A DNA stretch of 64,000 nt from Methylorubrum rhodesianum (GCF_014199985.1 NZ_JACHOS010000004.1:299970-363969), one strand, 5' to 3'; numbered from the stretch's first letter, positions 25,648 through 35,308 are shown. Notes: generated by a model from the letters alone, not told the origin. Translations and numbers: made by a program.

Positions 25648-27092
25648 AGGGGCTGCTCCACGGTGTCGGCGGCGGCGTCGAGGGCGGCGGCCAGCGCCCG
25701 CTCCTCGCCGTAGTAGCGCGCCCGTTCCCAGAAGCGCGGCCGGCCGATCCCCGTCGAACGGTGACGGCCGATCAGGCGCCCGTTCGCATCCTCGCCCAGC
25801 ACGTCGTAGACGAACAGGTCCTGTGTGATGATGACGTCGCCCTCCATCCCCATCACCTCGGTGATGTGGGTGATGCGCCGGGAGCCGTCGCGCATGCGCA
25901 TGGCCTGGATGATGACGTCGACCGAGCCGGTGATCATCTCGCGCAGGGTGCGCGAGGGCAGCGAGAAGCCGCCCATGGTGATCATCGATTCGATACGCGC
26001 CAGGCACTCGCGCGGGGAGTTGGCGTGCAGCGTGCCCATCGAGCCGTCGTGGCCGGTGTTCATCGCCTGCAGCAGGTCGAAGGCTTCCGGTCCGCGCACC
26101 TCGCCGACGATGATGCGTTCGGGGCGCATGCGCAGGCAGTTCTTGACGAGGTCGCGCATGGTGACCTGACCCTGCCCCTCCAGATTCGGCGGACGGGTCT
26201 CGAGGCGCACCACGTGCGGCTGCTGGAGCTGGAGCTCGGCCGCATCCTCGCAGGTGATCACGCGCTCGTCGTGCTCGATGAAGGCGGTGAGGCAGTTGAG
26301 GAGCGTCGTCTTGCCCGAGCCGGTGCCGCCCGAGATCACCACATTGCAGCGGACCTTGCCGATGATCTGCAGGATCTTCGCGCCCTCGGGCGAGATCGCC
26401 CCGAAGCGCACGAGCTGATCGAGGGTGAGCTTGTCCTTCTTGAATTTACGGATCGTCAGCGCCGGCCCGTCGATGGCGAGCGGCGGAGCGATGACGTTGA
26501 CGCGGGAGCCGTCGGGCAGGCGCGCGTCGCAGATCGGCGAGGCCTCGTCCACGCGCCGGCCGACCTGGCTGACGATCCGCTGGCAGATGTTCATCAGCTG
26601 CTGATTGTCGCGGAAGCGCACCGAGGTGAGCTGAATCTTGCCGGCGACCTCGATGAAGGTCCGGTCTGCGCCGTTCACCATCACGTCGGCGATGTCGTCG
26701 CGGGCCAGCAGCGGCTCCAGCGGACCGTAGCCGAGGACGTCGTTGCAGATGTCGTCGAGCAGCTCTTCCTGCTCGGCGATCGACAGCACGATGTTCTTGA
26801 GGCCGATGATCTCGGAGACGATATCGCGGATCTCTTCCCGCGCGGCCTCGCCCTCGAGTCGGGCGAGTTGCGCGAGATCGATGGCTTCGATCAGCGCGCC
26901 GAAGATCATGCTCTTCGTGCGGAAGTAATCCTCCGACTTCGGGAGCGGCGCCTGGGGCACCGGATTGCGCGGCGGCTCGGGATGGGCGCGCACGATCTCC
27001 TGCTGGAGAACCGGCGGGGCAGCCGTCGTCGGCCCGGCTGCGGCGGTGGCCGGGGTGGGAGCCGATGCGGCGTTGGAGCGTCGACCGAACAT
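25644..27092 (-). CDS. cpaF: Tad pilus secretion ATPase CpaF/TadA
   Basis: This cytoplasmic hexameric ATPase powers Flp pilus extension and, in Caulobacter-like systems, retraction. It has 482 residues. There is a proline/alanine-rich N-terminal tail (to about residue 50) and an N-terminal domain. The ATPase core has Walker [15 protein letters not shown], the Asp box [11 protein letters not shown], Walker [27 protein letters not shown] and the His box [19 protein letters not shown]. It lies between cpaE and tadB in the canonical order. Confidence 0.95.
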   Translation of the reverse strand: MFGRRSNAASAPTPATAAAGPTTAAPPVLQQEIVRAHPEPPRNPVPQAPLPKSEDYFRTKSMIFGALIEAIDLAQLARLEGEAAREEIRDIVSEIIGLKNIVLSIAEQEELLDDICNDVLGYGPLEPLLARDDIADVMVNGADRTFIEVAGKIQLTSVRFRDNQQLMNICQRIVSQVGRRVDEASPICDARLPDGSRVNVIAPPLAIDGPALTIRKFKKDKLTLDQLVRFGAISPEGAKILQIIGKVRCNVVISGGTGSGKTTLLNCLTAFIEHDERVITCEDAAELQLQQPHVVRLETRPPNLEGQGQVTMRDLVKNCLRMRPERIIVGEVRGPEAFDLLQAMNTGHDGSMGTLHANSPRECLARIESMITMGGFSLPSRTLREMITGSVDVIIQAMRMRDGSRRITHITEVMGMEGDVIITQDLFVYDVLGEDANGRLIGRHRSTGIGRPRFWERARYYGEERALAAALDAAADTVEQPL

Positions 27093-27139
27093 GGCGCCGC
27101 GCCCTCAGCGATATTGGGAGGAGAGAAGGCGGGCCACCG

Positions 27140-28384
27140 TCAGGACGCCTTCTTGCGGGTCAGGCGGGCGAGCAGCGGTTCCAGGAGGTTCGCCCTGGCG
27201 CGGCGGATCTCGGAACGGCCGGTCACGGCCGCGGCCAGTTCGGAGAAGATCTCGGCAGGCTTTGAGCCGGCCTGCACCTCGGCGATCATCTGGCCGTTAT
27301 TGGCCGCAGTTCCGAACAGGGCCGGCTCGAACGGGATGACGGCTTGAAGCGGCACGTCGAGCGCCTTGGCGAACTCGGCGGCGGCGATCTCCGGCCGCTT
27401 CGGCATGCCCACACCGTTGAGGACGACTCGGGCCCGCGCGTCGTTGGGACGCTGCTGGTGCAGCAGCGCGAGCAGGTTCTTGACGTTGCGCAACCCCGCC
27501 AGATCGGGCGCGGCCACGATCAGGATCTCGTCGGCGCCGACCAGCACACGCCGGTTCCAGGCGCTCCATTGATGCGGCACGTCCAGAACGATGCAGGGCA
27601 CGGTTGCCCGCAGCAGGTCGGTCAGCGCGTCGAAGGCGGGTTCGGTCAGGTCGACCGTGCGGTCGAGGGTGGCCGGTGCCGAGAGCAGGCTGAGATTGTC
27701 GGCGCATTTCGACAGCAGCCGGTCGAGGAGGTTGGCGTCCAGGCGCTCGGGCGCGAACACCGCCTCGGCGATGCCCTGCGGCGGGTCCTGATTGAAGTTG
27801 AGGCCCGCCGTGCCGAAGGCCACGTCGAGATCGGCGATCACGGTTGCGGTGCCGTGCTCCCGCGCCACCGTCCAGGCGAGGTTGTGAGCGATGGTCGAGC
27901 TTCCGACGCCGCCGCGCGCGCCGTAGACGGCGATGGTGCGCCCGACCGGCTTGGCCCCCGGCGCCGCGAACAGATCGGAGATCGCGGCCATCAGATCGAC
28001 CGGCTCGACCGGCGCCATCAGATATTCGCTGACCCCGCGCTGAATGAACTGCCGGTAGAGCAGCACGTCGTTGACGTGTCCGATGACCAGTACCTTGGTG
28101 CCCTCGTCGCAGACCTCGGCGAGCTGGTCGAGGCATTCGAGCGGCCGCGACTTCAGTCCCACGAACTCGATCACGATGACATTGGGCGTCGGCGCGTGCC
28201 GGTAGGCCTCGAGGGCCGCCGCGCCCCCGCCCATCTGCACCTTGACGTGGGCCTTCTGCATCCGCCGATCGGACGCGGTGCCCTCGATCATCGCCGCGGT
28301 CTCCGGCGTCTCGCAGAAGGCCTGGATCGTGATGCGCGGCACCGGGGCGATGGTTCGCTCTGAGGCCTCGTGAGTGTCCGGCAT
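27140..28384 (-). CDS. cpaE: Tad pilus polar localisation ATPase CpaE
   Basis: CpaE is a MinD/ParA-like ATPase with an N-terminal receiver-like domain that positions the Tad machinery. It has 414 residues. The pseudo-receiver region is VIVIEFVGLKSRPLECLDQLAE, VLVIGHVNDVLLYRQFIQRGVSEYLMAPV. The deviant Walker A is YGARGGVGSSTIAHNLAW, and ATVIADLDVAFGTAGLNFNQDP and CIVLDVPHQWSAWNRRVL follow. The Walker A has S instead of K at the position after GVG, as in other CpaE proteins. It starts 89 bp after the cpaD stop. Confidence 0.93.
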   Translation of the reverse strand: MPDTHEASERTIAPVPRITIQAFCETPETAAMIEGTASDRRMQKAHVKVQMGGGAAALEAYRHAPTPNVIVIEFVGLKSRPLECLDQLAEVCDEGTKVLVIGHVNDVLLYRQFIQRGVSEYLMAPVEPVDLMAAISDLFAAPGAKPVGRTIAVYGARGGVGSSTIAHNLAWTVAREHGTATVIADLDVAFGTAGLNFNQDPPQGIAEAVFAPERLDANLLDRLLSKCADNLSLLSAPATLDRTVDLTEPAFDALTDLLRATVPCIVLDVPHQWSAWNRRVLVGADEILIVAAPDLAGLRNVKNLLALLHQQRPNDARARVVLNGVGMPKRPEIAAAEFAKALDVPLQAVIPFEPALFGTAANNGQMIAEVQAGSKPAEIFSELAAAVTGRSEIRRARANLLEPLLARLTRKKAS

Positions 28385-28473
28385 GGTGCGTGGTTTCCGG
28401 TTCTTGTGCCGAGGAGGGCGCGGCCGGTGATCGAGAGGGGTTCGAGAGGGCAGCGAACAGGGGGCCGGCGCGG

Positions 28474-29220
28474 CTACTGGCTCTTCACGTCACTGCTGAC
28501 ATTCGCCTTTCCATCCTGACGCCAACGGGTTGACGGATCCTTGCCCTCGCGCAGCTGGCCGATATCCTGCGTGCGCCGGATCGTATCGATGCGGCCCTCG
28601 GGCCGGCCCCGCACGAGGTCGATCGGATCGGCGACCTGGGCGGCGACATTCGCCTGCATCGCGCAGCCGAGGTTCCATGTCGGCTCGTTCGACCAGTCGG
28701 CGCGCAGATCGCTGACGCCGAGGTCGCGCGGCCAGAGCCCGCACTTGTCCGCAACCTTCGCCTGCATGCGCTGGAAGCTCAGACGCAGCGGCGAGGCGAG
28801 CGTCGGGCTGGCGATCGGGTAGCTGACAACGCGCAGGCCGCCGGGCGGGACGCCCATCTCCGCCGCAAGGCGCCGGATCGCTTCGCCCGTTTGCGCCACG
28901 GGCCCGACCAGCGCGGGCGCGACGCCGCGCGGTACCTCGACGACGAGCAGACCCCGCCCGTAGCGTCGATACTCCACGAAGAAGGCTTCGAGGTCGGCGC
29001 GCTGGCGCGGATCGACATGGCCGATTCCCGTGGGGAAGATGTCGAGGCTGCGGTCGGCGTCGGCCAGCACGATCGGGTGCCGGGTGCGGACATCGATCGG
29101 GTAGGTCGAGCCGGTCGTGGCGACGCGATCGGCGCGGCAGGCGCCGAGCAGGGCGGCGACCAGCACGGCGGCGGCGATAGGCCGGGTGCGGGAAACGAGA
29201 TTGCGAGCGGGGAACGACAT
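28474..29220 (-). CDS. cpaD: Tad pilus assembly lipoprotein CpaD
   Basis: CpaD is a periplasmic or outer-membrane lipoprotein that supports the CpaC secretin. It has 248 residues from the ATG at 29220. The signal sequence ends in the lipobox LLGAC. The mature part includes YPIDVRTRHPIVLADADRSLDIFP, DLEAFFVEYRRYGRGLLVVEVPRG, and a C-terminal segment (WNLGCAMQANVAAQVADPIDLVRGRPE) highly typical of CpaD. It lies between cpaC and cpaE, with 128 bp upstream and 89 bp downstream. Confidence 0.9.
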   Translation of the reverse strand: MSFPARNLVSRTRPIAAAVLVAALLGACRADRVATTGSTYPIDVRTRHPIVLADADRSLDIFPTGIGHVDPRQRADLEAFFVEYRRYGRGLLVVEVPRGVAPALVGPVAQTGEAIRRLAAEMGVPPGGLRVVSYPIASPTLASPLRLSFQRMQAKVADKCGLWPRDLGVSDLRADWSNEPTWNLGCAMQANVAAQVADPIDLVRGRPEGRIDTIRRTQDIGQLREGKDPSTRWRQDGKANVSSDVKSQ

Positions 29221-29348
29221 CGGGCTTCGATCCTGCAGGAGCGCTCTATCGCCGGGATGGACAGCGGTCCGGCGTGGAACTGCGCGTTCAAACACGGTGC
29301 TGAGGCTGATCTCGCCCGCTGTGCGGTCGCGATCGGCCCCAGTCTGCT

Positions 29349-30848
29349 TCAGTCGGCGATGAATCCGACCCGGCCGCGATAGGCCGGCCCCAGGGTGCCG
29401 CCGCCGACCGTGCCGTAGATCTTGTTCAGGCGTCCGAGCAGCACCGCCTGTCCGTCCGGCGCATCGACGAAGCCGTCGTCGGGCCGCTGCACCTGCCGCG
29501 CCTCCATCGGCTGCGCGATGAAGGGCGTGACCATGATCATCAGCTCGGTCTCGTCGCGCTGGTAGTCGCGCGAGCGGAAAAGGGCGCCAAGGATCGGGAG
29601 GTTCATCAGCCCGGGCAGGCCGCCGATCGCCGCCCGGTTCTTCTGCTGGATCAGGCCGGCGGTCATCATCGTGGCGCCGGAGGCGAGTTCCACCGTCGTC
29701 TCGGAGCTGCGACGCGTCGTGGCCGGCACCGGCGTGACCCGGTTCGAGCCGGGGAAGTTGAAGCTGTAGCTGTTCTGCCGGTCGAGTTCGGTCACGTCGG
29801 TCGCGACGCGGATCGAGATGCGGTTCTCAGCCAGCACTACCGGCGTGAAGGCGAGACTCACGCCGTAGGGCTTGAACTCGAGCGCGACGGTACAGGCGGC
29901 GCCGGTCACACCGGCGGCGCAGTTCGAGGGAACGGGGATCTCGCCGCCGGCCGTGAACTTGGCCGACTCGCCCGAGATCGCCGTCAGCGTCGGCTCGGCA
30001 AGGATGCGGGAGACGCCGGCCTGCTCGAAGGCGCGCAGCGTCGCCTGGAGCGAGGCGCCGCCGGAACGGATCGAGGCCGACAGGGCGTTGCCGTCCGGCG
30101 TGTAGGCACCGGTGATCGGAAACAGCGTGTTGTTCGTCAGAACGTTGCCAGAGGAACCCAGGGGATTCAGCGCCGCCCAGTTTCCGGTGACGTTGATGCC
30201 GAACTGCTTCAGAACCGTGCGTGCCACCTCGACCACGGTAACACGGATCATCACCTGATCCTTGTTGCGGATCGTCAGGTTGTTGATGACGGCGCCGCGT
30301 GTTCCCACGGCGCCAGTGGCGGCAAGGCCAACGAAGGCATTGGCGATGTCGAGCGCCTGCTGCGCCTCCGAGGCGGAACTCACGCTGCCCGAGAGGACGA
30401 GTGATTCACCCACCGCCTTCACGTCGAAGCGGCCGCCGGGCAGGCTCTGCTGCAGCGACTGGCGCAGGACATTGATGTCGCGGGCGATGGTGACGTCGAG
30501 CGCCGCGATCTGTCGCCCCTCGGCATCCATCACGAAGATCGAGGTGGCGCCGTTGTCGATGCCGATCAGGAAGAGCTTGCGGCTGGACCGCACGACCGCG
30601 TTCGCCACCGCCGGGTTGGCCACGAACACCTCCTTGGCGTCGCGGGGCAAGTCGACGATCAGCGACCGGCCCTTGCTCAACTCGACGCGCCGGGAGACCG
30701 CCGCCTCGTTCGGCCCGATCGTCAGGACCGGGGAGGCGCCAACGGGCCCGGGCTGGGCGGCAACCGGGTTGCACAGGAGCGCCGAGGCGAGACAGGCTCC
30801 CGCGAGCAGGGAGACAGCGAAGCCGCGGAAGCGAGCGGGGGTCGTCAT
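29349..30848 (-). CDS. cpaC: Tad pilus outer-membrane secretin CpaC
   Basis: CpaC forms the outer-membrane channel of the Flp pilus. It has 499 residues. A signal peptide (FAVSLLAGACLASALLCNPVAAQ) precedes the pilus-assembly N domain (SKGRSLIVDLPRDAKEVFVANPAVANAVV). A BON-like region (LQQSLPGGRFDVKAVGESLVLSGSV) comes next, followed by the secretin domain with VSRILAEPTLTAISGESAKFTAGGEIPVP and the C-terminal LPGLMNLPILGALFRSRDYQRDETELMIMVTPFI. The ATG at 30848 has AGGACAGG upstream. An earlier GTG overlapping the cpaB stop is possible. Confidence 0.94.
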   Translation of the reverse strand: MTTPARFRGFAVSLLAGACLASALLCNPVAAQPGPVGASPVLTIGPNEAAVSRRVELSKGRSLIVDLPRDAKEVFVANPAVANAVVRSSRKLFLIGIDNGATSIFVMDAEGRQIAALDVTIARDINVLRQSLQQSLPGGRFDVKAVGESLVLSGSVSSASEAQQALDIANAFVGLAATGAVGTRGAVINNLTIRNKDQVMIRVTVVEVARTVLKQFGINVTGNWAALNPLGSSGNVLTNNTLFPITGAYTPDGNALSASIRSGGASLQATLRAFEQAGVSRILAEPTLTAISGESAKFTAGGEIPVPSNCAAGVTGAACTVALEFKPYGVSLAFTPVVLAENRISIRVATDVTELDRQNSYSFNFPGSNRVTPVPATTRRSSETTVELASGATMMTAGLIQQKNRAAIGGLPGLMNLPILGALFRSRDYQRDETELMIMVTPFIAQPMEARQVQRPDDGFVDAPDGQAVLLGRLNKIYGTVGGGTLGPAYRGRVGFIAD

Positions 30849-30859
30849 CGGTCCTGTCC

Positions 30860-31645
30860 TCACCGGCGCTGCTGCTTGGCGACGCCGAATCGCACCACGG
30901 TCAACGGGCCTTCGGGCGGCATGTCCGCCTCATCGGAGATGGCGGCGGTCCGCGCTGAATCCTGGATGCTGCGCAGGACGAGCGAGAGTTGCCCGACCTT
31001 CTGCGCCAGCGTGACGGTCTCGGCCTGGGCCGGCGTGAGAGCCAGGGTGGCCGTCTCCGCCGTGACGACGTTGGCGCCGTTCTTCTCCTGCACGATCTGA
31101 CCGACGGCGAGCACGCGCACATTCGTCAGCAGGGTCTCGGCGAATTGCTCGCTGCCCTCGTTGCTGGTCTTGATGACGTCGACATGGTCGTTGGGCAGGA
31201 TGAAACCGCCGGCCGAACTCGATCCGCGGGTGTCGGTCGTGATCGCCACCGCCCGCATGCCCGGAGGCAGGATGGCCGACATGAACCCGCTGCCGGCCTT
31301 GACGAGGCGCTCGGGCCGGATCGGCTCGTTGGCCGAGAACCCGGTGCGAATGATCGCGCCGACCGCGTCCTCGAGCGCCTTCGGGGCCGCTCGGCGGTCG
31401 ATCAGGCCGGGTGCCAGCGCCTGTTCCGGCCAGGGCATCCAGCGCAGATCCTCGGGCTTGAGGGTCTGACCCATGGGCAGCTCGGCGGCGGCGACCAGAA
31501 CCTCGCTCATCGCAATGGGCGCAACGGGTTCGGCCTTGGCGACGGGTGCAGGCTCGGGCGCCCTTTCCTCGCCCCGCATCAGCAGGGCAGCGCCGCAGCC
31601 CGCGACGAGTGCGATTCCCAGAACGGCGAGACGGGCTGGCTTCAT
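30860..31645 (-). CDS. cpaB: Tad pilus assembly protein CpaB/RcpC
   Basis: This periplasmic SAF-domain protein is anchored by an N-terminal helix (LAVLGIALVAGCGAALLM). It helps build the secretin complex and may bind peptidoglycan. It has 261 residues. SAF-type segments are SEVLVAAAELPMGQTLKPEDLRWMPWP and MRAVAITTDTRGSSSAGGFILPNDHVDVI. The C-terminal domain is TLLTNVRVLAVGQ, TLALTPAQAETVTLAQKVGQLSLVLRS. It is the first gene of the cpaB-C-D-E-F-tadB-tadC run. Confidence 0.93.
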   Translation of the reverse strand: MKPARLAVLGIALVAGCGAALLMRGEERAPEPAPVAKAEPVAPIAMSEVLVAAAELPMGQTLKPEDLRWMPWPEQALAPGLIDRRAAPKALEDAVGAIIRTGFSANEPIRPERLVKAGSGFMSAILPPGMRAVAITTDTRGSSSAGGFILPNDHVDVIKTSNEGSEQFAETLLTNVRVLAVGQIVQEKNGANVVTAETATLALTPAQAETVTLAQKVGQLSLVLRSIQDSARTAAISDEADMPPEGPLTVVRFGVAKQQRR

Positions 31646-31779
31646 GGGGGCTTGGAACCGTGGCGACGGCTCCGGCGCCGTCCGGTTCCGAGACTTGCCC
31701 GGGATTCGTCAAGTTAGGGTTAACCGAGCGTCACCGCGGATTTTTCAGTGCTGTCCCAGCAGACATTCGCGCCTGACTT

Positions 31780-31812
31780 TCCGAAACAGAAAGGCCGCCG
31801 TGAAGGCGGCTC
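31780..31812 (-). terminator. Intrinsic terminator after cpaA
   Basis: Read on the minus strand, a GCCGCC/GGCGGC stem with a TTCAC loop is followed by CTTTCTGTTT. It lies about 25 bp past the cpaA stop, so the cpaA transcript probably ends here and cpaB begins its own transcript. Confidence 0.65.
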
Positions 31813-31837
31813 GTTCGATCCGACTCGTCACCGTCGT

Positions 31838-32356
31838 TTAAGGCCACGCAAGCTGCTCCAGACCGACGGCGTTCGGCAGCACGAGCAGTGCGGCCGCGGC
31901 CAGGGCGATGCCATAGGGAACGCCAGTCTTCGTGTCGTGCAGATGAACCGCGAACGGGAATTTGTGTGCCAGCTTCGGCAGCGGATACTTGCGCGCCGAC
32001 ACGATCGAGAGCGTCAGAGGCCCCCCGAGGATCGAAGCCACGACGAGGTATTCCGGGAGATGCGCAAGCCCGATCCAGAGAGCGGTCGCTGCGGCGAGCT
32101 TGGCATCGCCACCGCCGATCCATCCCCGCGCGAAGAAGGCGAAGGTGATGACCAGAGTGAGCACACCGGCCGCCAGATGCCAGACCAAGTCGTCCCAGGT
32201 CATTCCGGATGCGAAGGCGTAGAGAACGAACCCCGCCAAGACGAGACCGGTGATCCGGTTCGAAATCCGCATCGTCAGCAAATCGCTGGCGGCAGCGTAG
32301 GCCATAAGAAAGGGGAAGACGACGCACAGAAGAAGGTAGGACGCCATATCCGACAC
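31838..32356 (-). CDS. cpaA: Prepilin peptidase CpaA/TadV
   Basis: This A24-family aspartic protease in the inner membrane cleaves the Flp prepilin leader. It has 172 residues, the short TadV type without an N-methylase domain. The catalytic aspartates are in AAASDLLTMRISN and the GxGD box WIGGGDAKLAAATALWIG. About five hydrophobic helices are present. The GTG at 32356 has GAGGGAAC about 10 bp upstream. An ATG three codons later is the alternative. It lies between the pilin gene and cpaB. Confidence 0.92.
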   Translation of the reverse strand: MSDMASYLLLCVVFPFLMAYAAASDLLTMRISNRITGLVLAGFVLYAFASGMTWDDLVWHLAAGVLTLVITFAFFARGWIGGGDAKLAAATALWIGLAHLPEYLVVASILGGPLTLSIVSARKYPLPKLAHKFPFAVHLHDTKTGVPYGIALAAAALLVLPNAVGLEQLAWP

Positions 32357-32494
32357 CGTTACGGTTCCCTCGCGATCTGCTCGTCGCCCTGATCAGCTCC
32401 CACAGACCATCCGGCATTCCGGTTGTGGGGCAGGTACATCCCAAGGACATCACTCGTCGGCGGGATCACTTCGTCCGAGGTCAACGCCGGGCGA

Positions 32495-32520
32495 CGGTGC
32501 CCCGTTGGAACGGGGCACCG
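32495..32520 (-). terminator. Perfect hairpin between flp pilin and cpaA
   Basis: A perfect 10-bp stem (CGGTGCCCCG with CGGGGCACCG) closes a 6-nt loop about 65 bp past the pilin stop. There is no T-tract. It may protect the abundant pilin mRNA 3' end or partially terminate, so that pilin is made in excess over the assembly proteins. Confidence 0.5.
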
Positions 32521-32584
32521 CCAGGAGAGCGGGATGGATAATGACCGATACGCTCCCGAGAGCAGTTGTCGCCTCTTTGAAAGA

Positions 32585-32779
32585 TTAGTTCTTCGTGCCG
32601 AGCTTCGTAGCCTGCGTATTCAGGCCGTCACCGAGGGTCGCGAAGGCCGTCGACAGCTTGCTGCCGAAGCTGGCGAAGATGCCGACGATGGCGATACCGA
32701 CCATGGTCGCGACCATACCGTACTCGATCGCGGTAGCTCCGGACTCGTCAGAGATGAAGTGCTTGGCAATGTTCTTCAC
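32585..32779 (-). CDS. flp: Flp-family type IVb pilin
   Basis: This is the major pilus subunit, made as a prepilin and cut by CpaA. It has 64 residues from the GTG at 32779, which has GGAG 7 bp upstream. A GTG four codons earlier lacks this spacing. The leader is MKNIAKHFISDESG with cleavage expected after the glycine, followed by ATAIEYGMVATMVGIAIVGIF, with the conserved glutamate at +5 and Tyr at +6. The C-terminus is short and polar. It is the first gene upstream of cpaA on the minus strand. Confidence 0.93.
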   Translation of the reverse strand: MKNIAKHFISDESGATAIEYGMVATMVGIAIVGIFASFGSKLSTAFATLGDGLNTQATKLGTKN

Positions 32780-32791
32780 GATGATCTCCAC

Positions 32792-33153
32792 TTGTCTTGA
32801 TCTAATGGACGACCGTCGGAAGTCTGTAGAGGCCCCGATCGGCGACAGGTCGAGATGTAGTCCCGACGCGTTGCATTTGCGTTAAATCGATCTTCCAACC
32901 AAGCCCCTGACCCGGCGTTTGCGGCGGTCAGTTAATGACGTATTGCAAAGATCGCTCGAATGATCCGCACAGGGTCGCGCGGGGCGCGGCACGGGCCTGT
33001 GAAGGCCCCCGCGTCGAGTACGGTTAGCGCTTCCTTCATCAGTTTCCTGTTCCGTGCCGCGACGGGAGATGCGCCCGCTCCGGACCTGTGCCGCGGATAC
33101 GGCACGGCATCCGGCGGCAGGTCCCGCACTCCGCGCGAACGGACCGACCCTCC
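32792..33153. other. Divergent promoter region between flp and a CpaC-N-like gene
   Basis: About 360 bp with AT-richer patches near 32870-32950 separate the two divergent starts. Promoters for the pilin and the plus-strand gene must lie here. I see no definite sigma-70 or sigma-54 box. Another short frame in this stretch has no family features. Confidence 0.4.
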
Positions 33154-33636
33154 ATGCCCCGCCTGCGCCTCCACCGTTTGTCGCTCCACACCATTCCGGC
33201 GGTCCTCGCGCTCCTCGTGCTGGCGGCGCCCGCTCACGCGAACGAGCCGGTGCCACAGGGCACGGTTTCGGTGCAGGTGGACAACGCCAAGGTGATCCGC
33301 CTCCCGGAGAAGACGCAGACCGTGGTGGTGGGCAATCCGATGATCGCCGACATCACCCTGCAGAAGAACGGCGTGGTCGTGCTCACGGGCAAGAGCTTCG
33401 GCACCACCAATCTCATCGCGCTCGACGGCAAGGGGGCGATGATCGCCGAATCGACCATCAGCGTGCAGGCGCCGCAGGCCTCGATCATCACGGTCCAGCG
33501 CGGCCTGGACCGCGAATCCTATTCCTGCACCCCGAACTGCCAGCCCTCGGTGCAGCTCGGCGATGCCACCAAGTATTTCGACGAGACCAGCAAGCAGGCC
33601 GAGGCCCGCCGCGGCATGGCGACCGCGAACCGGTAG
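33154..33636 (+). CDS. Secreted protein with pilus-assembly (CpaC N-terminal) domain
   Basis: The 160-residue protein has a signal peptide (TIPAVLALLVLAAPAHA) and a single domain like the N-terminal domain of CpaC and RhcC secretins (VDNAKVIRLPEKTQTVVVGNPMIADITLQKNGVVVLTGKSFGTTNLIALD). A short tail with two cysteines follows (ESYSCTPNCQPSVQLGDATKYF). It has no secretin domain. It diverges from the pilin gene, so a role as an accessory to the CpaC channel is likely but inferred. The ATG at 33154 gives a clean signal peptide. Confidence 0.83.
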   Translation: MPRLRLHRLSLHTIPAVLALLVLAAPAHANEPVPQGTVSVQVDNAKVIRLPEKTQTVVVGNPMIADITLQKNGVVVLTGKSFGTTNLIALDGKGAMIAESTISVQAPQASIITVQRGLDRESYSCTPNCQPSVQLGDATKYFDETSKQAEARRGMATANR

Positions 33637-33746
33637 ACCCTCGTTGCCCGGCCGGCCGTTGCCACGCGGCGTCGAAGCGTGTAAGGCCCGCCCGCGCCCT
33701 TGAGACACCCTTGGAGGCACGGGCGCGCTGGGAAACGGTTGGGCCG

Positions 33747-33775
33747 TCCGCTTCGGGCGGCCTTTGTCGTTGGCC
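33747..33775 (+). terminator. Hairpin with T-rich end upstream of rplY
   Basis: The stem GCCGTCCGC / GCGGGCGGC-like arms around a TTCG loop are followed by CTTTGTCGTT, 30 bp before the rplY start. It could end transcription from the upstream gene or act as an attenuator in the rplY leader. Confidence 0.45.
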
Positions 33776-33806
33776 CGGCTCCATTTTTTTGCAAAAGGAT
33801 CACGCC

Positions 33807-34493
33807 ATGAGCGCCACCAAGACGCTTGAGGCCGTGGCACGCGACCGGGTCGGCAAGGGGGCCGCCCGGGCCGTTCGTCGCCAGGGCCAGATTCCCGCCG
33901 TCATCTACGGCGGCAACCAGGCCCCGGAAGCCATCGCCGTCGACCTCATCCGCACCCGCACGCTGATCTACGCCGGCGGCTTCAAGACCACGCTGTTCGA
34001 CATCACCGTCGGCGGCAAGAAGACCCGCGCGATCCCGCGCGACTACCAGCTCGACCCGGTCTCCGGCGTGCCGCTGCACGTCGACTTCCTGCGCGTCGTC
34101 TCCGGCCAGACCGTCACGGTCGACGTTCCCGTGCACTTCTTGAACGACGAGAAGGCCCCGGGCATCAAGCAGAAGGGCGGCACCCTCAACGTCGCGCTGC
34201 ACACGGTGTCCCTCGACGTGGCGCCCGACCAGATCCCCGACGCGATTGAGGTCGATCTCACCGGCCGCGAGATCGGTGACGTGATCCACGCCTCCGACCT
34301 GCGCCTGCCGGCCGGCACCTATACCGGCGAGCCGACCGACACCGTCGCCAACATCCTGCCGCCGACGGTGCTCGGCGCCGAGGTCGAGGCCGAGGAGGCC
34401 GCGATCGCCGAGGCGCAGTCCGCCGAGGCCGCCGAGGAGAAGGCGGAAGCCGAGGCCGAGGCCACCAACGAAAAGAACGAGACCGAGGAGTAA
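33807..34493 (+). CDS. rplY: 50S ribosomal protein L25/general stress protein Ctc
   Basis: L25 binds 5S rRNA in the large subunit. It has 228 residues, the long Ctc form. The N-terminal L25 domain ([50 protein letters not shown]) is followed by the TL5-type C-terminal beta domain ([38 protein letters not shown]). It ends in a Glu/Ala-rich tail typical of alphaproteobacteria. AAAAGGAT lies 7 bp upstream of the ATG. pth follows on the same strand. Confidence 0.96.
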   Translation: MSATKTLEAVARDRVGKGAARAVRRQGQIPAVIYGGNQAPEAIAVDLIRTRTLIYAGGFKTTLFDITVGGKKTRAIPRDYQLDPVSGVPLHVDFLRVVSGQTVTVDVPVHFLNDEKAPGIKQKGGTLNVALHTVSLDVAPDQIPDAIEVDLTGREIGDVIHASDLRLPAGTYTGEPTDTVANILPPTVLGAEVEAEEAAIAEAQSAEAAEEKAEAEAEATNEKNETEE

Positions 34494-34536
34494 GCCACGG
34501 GCGGGTGCCGCGCGCACCCGTCTTGCGCAACGCTCG

Positions 34537-34570
34537 ATGCCCCGGCCGCCCGGCCGGGGCATTTTCCGTT
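34537..34570 (+). terminator. Intrinsic terminator after rplY
   Basis: A strong stem (ATGCCCCGGCCG with CGGCCGGGGCAT, CC loop bases) is followed by TTTTCCGTTT, 44 bp past the rplY stop and 27 bp before pth. Partial read-through into pth is likely given the conserved rplY-pth order. Confidence 0.8.
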
Positions 34571-34596
34571 TGTCGGGGATCGTATCGGGAGCACGC

Positions 34597-35229
34597 ATGC
34601 GGCTCATCGTCGGATTGGGAAATCCTGGGCAGCGCTACGCGCGCAACCGCCACAACATCGGCTTCATGGCCGTGGACGAGATCGCCCGCGTCCACCGGGC
34701 GGCCCCGTTCCGGCGCCGCTTCCAGGGAGAGGCCGCCGAGGTGTTGCTCGGCTCCGAGCGCGCCATCCTGCTGAAGCCCCAGACCTTCATGAACGAATCC
34801 GGCCGCTCGGTCGGCGAGGCGCAGCGCTTCTTCAAGATCCCGCTCGCCGACGTGATCGTGCTGCACGACGAACTCGACCTTGCGCCGGCCAAGCTGCGGA
34901 TGAAGCTCGGCGGCGGCAATGCCGGCCATAACGGCCTGCGCTCGATCACCGCTCTGTGCGGCAACGATTACCGCCGGGTCCGCCTCGGCATCGGGCATCC
35001 CGGCGACAAGGCGCTGGTGCACGCCTATGTCCTCAACGACTTCGCCAAGTCGGAGGAGCCCTGGGTCGAGGATCTCTGCCGTGCCACCGCCGACCATGCG
35101 CCGCTGCTCGCGGCCGGCGAGGATGCGAGCTTCCAGAACAAGGTGCATCTGGCCATGGCCGGCCGCGGCTGGGACGCGGTGAAGACGCCGGCGGAGGCCG
35201 GAAAGGCGAAAGCGCGCGACGCGAATTGA
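34597..35229 (+). CDS. pth: Peptidyl-tRNA hydrolase
   Basis: Pth recycles peptidyl-tRNA dropped from stalled ribosomes. It has 210 residues. The motif [12 protein letters not shown] is at the N-terminus, the catalytic histidine is H19 in NRHNIGFM, and [19 protein letters not shown] (D91) and [13 protein letters not shown] are present. The ATG at 34597 has GGGAG upstream. The rplY-pth-ychF order is widely conserved in proteobacteria. Confidence 0.96.
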   Translation: MRLIVGLGNPGQRYARNRHNIGFMAVDEIARVHRAAPFRRRFQGEAAEVLLGSERAILLKPQTFMNESGRSVGEAQRFFKIPLADVIVLHDELDLAPAKLRMKLGGGNAGHNGLRSITALCGNDYRRVRLGIGHPGDKALVHAYVLNDFAKSEEPWVEDLCRATADHAPLLAAGEDASFQNKVHLAMAGRGWDAVKTPAEAGKAKARDAN

Positions 35230-35308
35230 CACGAGCCCACCGGACCCCGATGGAGCGGGCTTCCGGGCGCGGCCCCCGACCGATCACAACGGATTTCTAG
35301 GACCAGCC

